From Polyangiaceae bacterium (GTDB taxonomy: Bacteria > Myxococcota_A > Polyangia > Polyangiales > Polyangiaceae), in assembly GCA_013361525.1 (NCBI GenBank), contig JABFXY010000192.1:30356-94355 (forward strand): DNA of 64,000 nucleotides, written 5' to 3'. Numbering within the stretch: the first letter of the stretch is position 1; every line of letters begins with the position of its first letter. The notes below the pieces were generated by a model. It searched no databases and was not told the DNA's origin. It worked only from the letters and a program-made list of their open reading frames with translations. The position numbers and the translations under genes were made by a program. Below are positions 60,891 to 64,000 of the stretch, in pieces.

Positions 60891-62654
60891 CCGAGCGGGG
60901 TAGGGCGCGGAGCTGGGGAGCGGTCGTCCCGGTCCGGCTCGATTCGGAGGCGCAAGCTCGGAACCTCGGCATCGTCCTCGATGGGCTCGTCGCGGCCGGC
61001 GCCGACGAGATCGTCGTGATGGAGCAGCGGTGCGAAGACGTGGCCGTCGTCGAGGGGCCGTCGAGCGGCCCGGTGGTGCGCCACGAAGTCGTGTCGTCCA
61101 AGCGCAGGGCTTTCGAGCGCGCGCGCCTCGTCAATCAGGCGCTCCTCGGCATGAGCAGCGATTGGGTTTGGGTCTGTGACCCGAACCTCGTCGTGCCTTT
61201 CGCCGAGATTGGCGCGGCGATTATCGCCGAACGTCGCCTTTGCGCCGATCGCCTCGATCGAGACGCTCGGGCGCGTGGCAACGGAGCATTGGCTCGAAAC
61301 GGCAGGCCCGGCGCCCTCTGGAGCCGTCCGCGATGCCCCGTTCGGCAAAGCGACCTTCGCCGTCGAGCGAGAGGTGTTGATGGCGCTCGGTGGCTTGTCC
61401 GAGGCGTTCGTCGGTGCCGCGGACGAAGGTTTCGAGCTCGTGCGGCGATTGCGCAAGCTCCTCGGCGACGTCGGCCGCGCAGAGCATCGCGCGCTCGAGC
61501 TGTGGGCGCCCCGCCTCGACATCGATAAAGCCGCACGCGCGGACAACAAGCGCCTGAAGGACCGGCTCGTCGACGCGATCGAAGCCGATATCGATGCGTA
61601 CTTGGCGAACAGGTTCGAGTCGAGCATCGCCGTCGACCGAAACGCCCTCGCGCGCTTGTCGCGAGATCGGGCGCGCCGGGCGGCCTTCCGCGCCACGAAC
61701 CCGACACCGCCGCCCGTCGTTGCGTGTTCGCTCCCGGGTTCGATATGGGGCGTAACAGCTCTGTTCAATCCCGCGGGGTACATCTCCAAGCTCGACAACT
61801 TCCACCTGTTTCGCGAACGCTTGGCGGCGGACGGGCTTCCGCTCCTCGCGGTGGAGCTCGCGTTCGGCGATGCGCCCTTCCAACTCGGCGACCGCGACGC
61901 GGACAGGGTCGTACGGCTTCGAGGCGCCGACGCGCTCTGGCAAAAAGAGCGCCTGCTCAATGTCGCGATCGCGAGCCTACCCGGCGAATGCGACAAGGTC
62001 GTTTGGCTCGACGCCGATGTGTTGTTCGAGCGGAAGGATTGGGTGCCGAGGACGGCCGAGCTTCTCGAAGACCATGTCGTCGTGCAGCCGTTCTCGCGGT
62101 CGATTCGCCTTCTCGCCGGCGAGCGCTCCACCGACATCGAATCGTTCACCGTCGGGAGCGGGGAGCACGAAGTCCTCCATTCGATGGCTTATGGGGTCGC
62201 CTCGAAGGGCTATTCGTGTTTGAGCCGGTATCTCGAGCACGGGCACTGCGGGTACGCGTGGGCCGCGAGGCGCGAAGTCATCCAGCGACATGGCCTTTAT
62301 GACGCCAACGTCCTAGGAAATGGGGACCTCAACATCGCGCACGCGATGTTCGGTGGCGCGCGATACCTCAAGACCGAGCGCCTGAGCGACAAAGCGCGGG
62401 CGCACATGAGCGCTTGGGCCGACGCGTTCTATCGAGAGGTCCGGGGCAGCGTCGGGTACCTCGACGGCACGGTGTTTCACCTGTTTCACGGCATGAAGGC
62501 CAATCGCAGGTATCTCGACAGGCTTCACGTCCTCGTCGAGCACGATTACGATCCGGCGCGCGACCTCGGTTGTTTTGCCGAATGGTGCTTACGAGTGGGC
62601 CAGTGTGAAGCCTGGGCTACATGCGTTTTGTCGCGACTATTTCGTTCAGCGTAG
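60887..62654 (+). pseudogene. Two-domain glycosyltransferase gene broken by a single-base frameshift
   Basis: The GTG at 60887 overlaps the upstream stop. The frame reads a GT-A-like first part (WGAVVPVRLDSEAQARN ... RARLVNQALLGMSSDWVWVCDPNLVV) until about 61222, then becomes Arg-rich nonsense. From 61224 a +1 frame continues with FAPIASIETLGRVATEHWLE and runs to a stop at 62654, with a second GT-A-like region (AVELAFGDAPFQ, DKVVWLDADVLFERKDW with the metal-binding DxD). Joined, they make a protein of about 588 residues. The likely defect is one extra base near ATTATCG (61220-61226), which may be an assembly error, a real mutation or a programmed shift. The intact family would be a bifunctional glycosyltransferase. 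Confidence 0.75.
61220..61226 (+). other. Frameshift point in glycosyltransferase gene
   Basis: Upstream codons (ending ATT-ATC) belong to the 60887 frame. Dropping one base here (ATT, then TCG-CCG) restores the frame that encodes the downstream 477 residues. Confidence 0.6.
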
Positions 62655-62679
62655 GGAGGATGGGTGAGTCGGAGCGACG

Positions 62680-62696
62680 ACGCCGGCTGGCGGCGT
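62680..62696. terminator. Small hairpin between convergent genes
   Basis: ACGCCG-GCTGG-CGGCGT between the end of the glycosyltransferase gene and the convergent cupin gene. Without a T-run; weak support. Confidence 0.35.
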
Positions 62697-62701
62697 ATTG
62701 C

Positions 62702-63095
62702 TCAGACCAAGTCGTGACCGATGGTCGAATCGATGTGCGCCGGTACCTCGCCTGCGTAGTCGCCCGTCGTCAGCGTACCGGTCGGTTCGAACATCAGGAC
62801 CGAGGCGCCCGTGACCGATGACGGCTTGTGCTCCGTGCCCTTCGGCACGACGAACAGTGAGCCTCGCGGTAGGACCACCTCACGCTCGCCGCCGGCGTCT
62901 CGCAGACCGATCCGCAGCTCGCCGTCGATGACGAGGAAGAACTCGTCGGTGTCGGCATGCGCGTGCCACACGTACTCGCCGGCGACCTTGGCGATCCGGA
63001 CGTCGTAGTCGTTGACCCGGCCGACGATCCGGGGGGCTGAAGATCTCGTCGAAGGTGGCGAAGGCGGTGGCGAGCGCGATCGGTTCGGACTTCAT
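62702..63095 (-). pseudogene. Cupin-domain protein gene with frameshift in a homopolymer
   Basis: The start at ATG 63095 reads 20 residues (MKSEPIALATAFATFDEIFS), then a run of six C's on the minus strand shifts the frame. With one C removed the sequence continues PRIVGRVNDYDVRI, then EYVWHAHADTDEFFLVIDGELR and ends STIGHDLV at 62702, about 130 residues. That is a small single-cupin protein with metal-binding H-x-H and a third His region (VPKGTEHKPS). The whole is a metal-dependent beta-barrel of unknown reaction. Either the indel is a sequencing artefact in the homopolymer or the gene is dead. Confidence 0.7.
63031..63036 (-). other. Homopolymer frameshift point in cupin gene
   Basis: Six consecutive G on the plus strand; five would keep the cupin reading frame intact. 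Homopolymer length errors of this type are common in sequencing. Confidence 0.65.
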
Positions 63096-63183
63096 CGCCG
63101 CATGATCCACAGATCGCCGGTCCGGCGCCAGCCGGCGGTGGTGGCGGTCCGTGGGCGTCGCACGCTTGCCGCCGTCGCCCGCG

Positions 63184-63711
63184 TCACCCGATCGCAAATG
63201 CCAGAATGACCGTGATCGCGCTGGTCGAGAACGAGAGGTTGAATCCGAATGCCCTCGCGTTGGGCGACACGTGGTACCCCGCCCAAAAGAGCAGCCGCCC
63301 GATGCAGAACAATGCAATCGCCATCGGCACGAGCCTCCAAGTCGCCGGAGTGTCCGCCCCCGCTGCCAAGGCCGCCACGGCAGGGATGAAGAAGACGAGG
63401 TGCTCGACGGTGTTCGAGAGAACGCGCTGGTTGATCCGGTGTCGAGGGCTCTCGCGGCCCGCGAGAGGATCGAGCGTCGCCTCGTCGTAAAAGATTCGAA
63501 ACAGGCTCATGACCATCAACAGCGCGATCGCCGCGGGCCATTTCAAGTGAACGGCGACCGCGACAATGCGCGCGGCGGAATCGGCCGGCGGCGGGCTCGC
63601 GGGCCAGAAGACATAGGATGCGCCGGCAACAACCGCGAAGAACACGCTGCCTGCGCCGATCCAGGTGAGGGTCCGGAGGTGGCGGCGCGTTGGCCATCGG
63701 GTCGAGCTCAT
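63184..63711 (-). CDS. MAPEG-family membrane protein
   Basis: 175 residues from ATG 63711, with four predicted transmembrane helices. The loop INQRVLSNTVEHLVFFIPAVAALA is the MAPEG signature (membrane-associated proteins in eicosanoid and glutathione metabolism). Bacterial members are glutathione transferase-like or of unknown activity; the lipid substrate is unknown. It is codirectional with and 88 bases upstream of the cupin gene; the pair may be cotranscribed. The 88 bases hold only a small GC hairpin (63122-63135). Confidence 0.85.
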   Translation of the reverse strand: MSSTRWPTRRHLRTLTWIGAGSVFFAVVAGASYVFWPASPPPADSAARIVAVAVHLKWPAAIALLMVMSLFRIFYDEATLDPLAGRESPRHRINQRVLSNTVEHLVFFIPAVAALAAGADTPATWRLVPMAIALFCIGRLLFWAGYHVSPNARAFGFNLSFSTSAITVILAFAIG

Positions 63712-63759
63712 GCGAGGACGGTACCGCCTGCAGTGCTCCGTTCCTAGTTCAGCGGAACC

Positions 63760-64000
63760 TCAACACGAGCGAAACTCATCGAAGTGGTAGTACTTCGGAA
63801 CGGTGTCGAGGCGGACGTGTAGCCACGGAACACCGAGGCCTGAAGTGCTGAGCCACGTCCGTACGAGGGCGATTCGGTCCAGCGCGGCGCGCGCGACCAT
63901 TTGCAATAGCGCGTGCTGCTGAGGAATTGGGGCGGAACGGACGAATGCAGCCAAATGGGCATAAGCCGCGGAATCACTGCGTCGCGTCGGCGCGACCAGC
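63760..64000 (-). CDS. C-terminal part of an unknown protein (cut by window edge)
   Basis: The minus strand is open from the window edge to a stop at 63760, about 79 residues. The closing pattern HGVPWLHVRLD-like, here LGVPWLHVRLDTVPKYYHFDEFR, is familiar from the C-terminus of small uncharacterised bacterial proteins (DUF6940-like). The rest is helical (PIPQQHALLQMVARAALDR). The start is outside the window. Function unknown; the assignment is tentative. Confidence 0.5.
   Translation of the reverse strand, partial: LVAPTRRSDSAAYAHLAAFVRSAPIPQQHALLQMVARAALDRIALVRTWLSTSGLGVPWLHVRLDTVPKYYHFDEFRSC

Noticed and set aside
61176..62654. Treating the second glycosyltransferase part as an independent gene from GTG 61176
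   Set aside because: The first 16 codons of that reading are out-of-frame translation of the upstream domain; the coherent protein needs the frameshift.

Overview
The window is very GC-rich DNA (strong G/C preference at third codon positions) carrying about 52 protein genes on both strands, with no rRNA, tRNA, CRISPR array or insertion sequence that I could see. The gene content points to a Myxococcota (myxobacterial, Polyangia-like) chromosome. This is inferred from eukaryotic-type Ser/Thr kinases, many lipoproteins with Gly- or Ser/Pro-rich linkers, SUMF1/FGE-fold proteins, a copper type II monooxygenase with a haem motif, an RHS toxin, and frequent 1-4 base stop/start overlaps between neighbouring genes.

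Left part (1-19 kb): the start of a Ser/Thr kinase, a run of small envelope lipoproteins, an OmpA protein with a cytosolic Cys-rich head, a TspO-like membrane protein, a YkgJ Cys-cluster protein and a cysteine desulfurase. A KDSR-like reductase and a fatty-acid-hydroxylase-like protein face a TetR regulator across two matching GTGAC-N6-GTCAC palindromes. Then come a secreted amidohydrolase, an orphan DprE1-like oxidase, a GIDE-domain membrane protein, a glutamate dehydrogenase-family enzyme and a Ser/Thr pseudokinase.

Middle (19-29 kb): gltB-gltD (glutamate synthase) read leftward from a 311-base structured intergenic region shared with a rightward glutathione peroxidase. Next are a copper/haem secreted oxidase, a multi-zinc-ribbon protein and a small lipoprotein.

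RHS island (29-39 kb, minus strand): an RHS protein with a C-terminal deaminase-like toxin tip heads a compact array: HEAT-like protein, divergent FGE-like protein, TPR protein, DmdC-like acyl-CoA dehydrogenase. Adjacent genes overlap by 1-4 bases or, at the RHS/HEAT boundary, are 8 bases apart. This is the best candidate for an undescribed system: a polymorphic toxin with possible immunity and accessory partners.

Right part (39-64 kb): a membrane protein of unknown role, a double-YARHG lipoprotein, an HtrA-like protease, a DJ-1/fcl/FMN-reductase run and a maltose-type ABC importer whose binding protein and first permease are fused. These are followed by an RND efflux pair, a secreted carbohydrate-active-like lipoprotein and a VWA lipoprotein. 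A four-gene cluster (TerB-like, MurG-like glycosyltransferase, coiled-coil protein with an acidic tail, two-part glycosyltransferase) comes next. The last gene of that cluster and a nearby cupin gene each carry a single-base frameshift. The window ends with a MAPEG protein and the 3' part of an unknown gene. Starts were set by signal peptides, Shine-Dalgarno-like sequences, homology of the N-terminus and stop/start overlaps; several remain uncertain and are marked.
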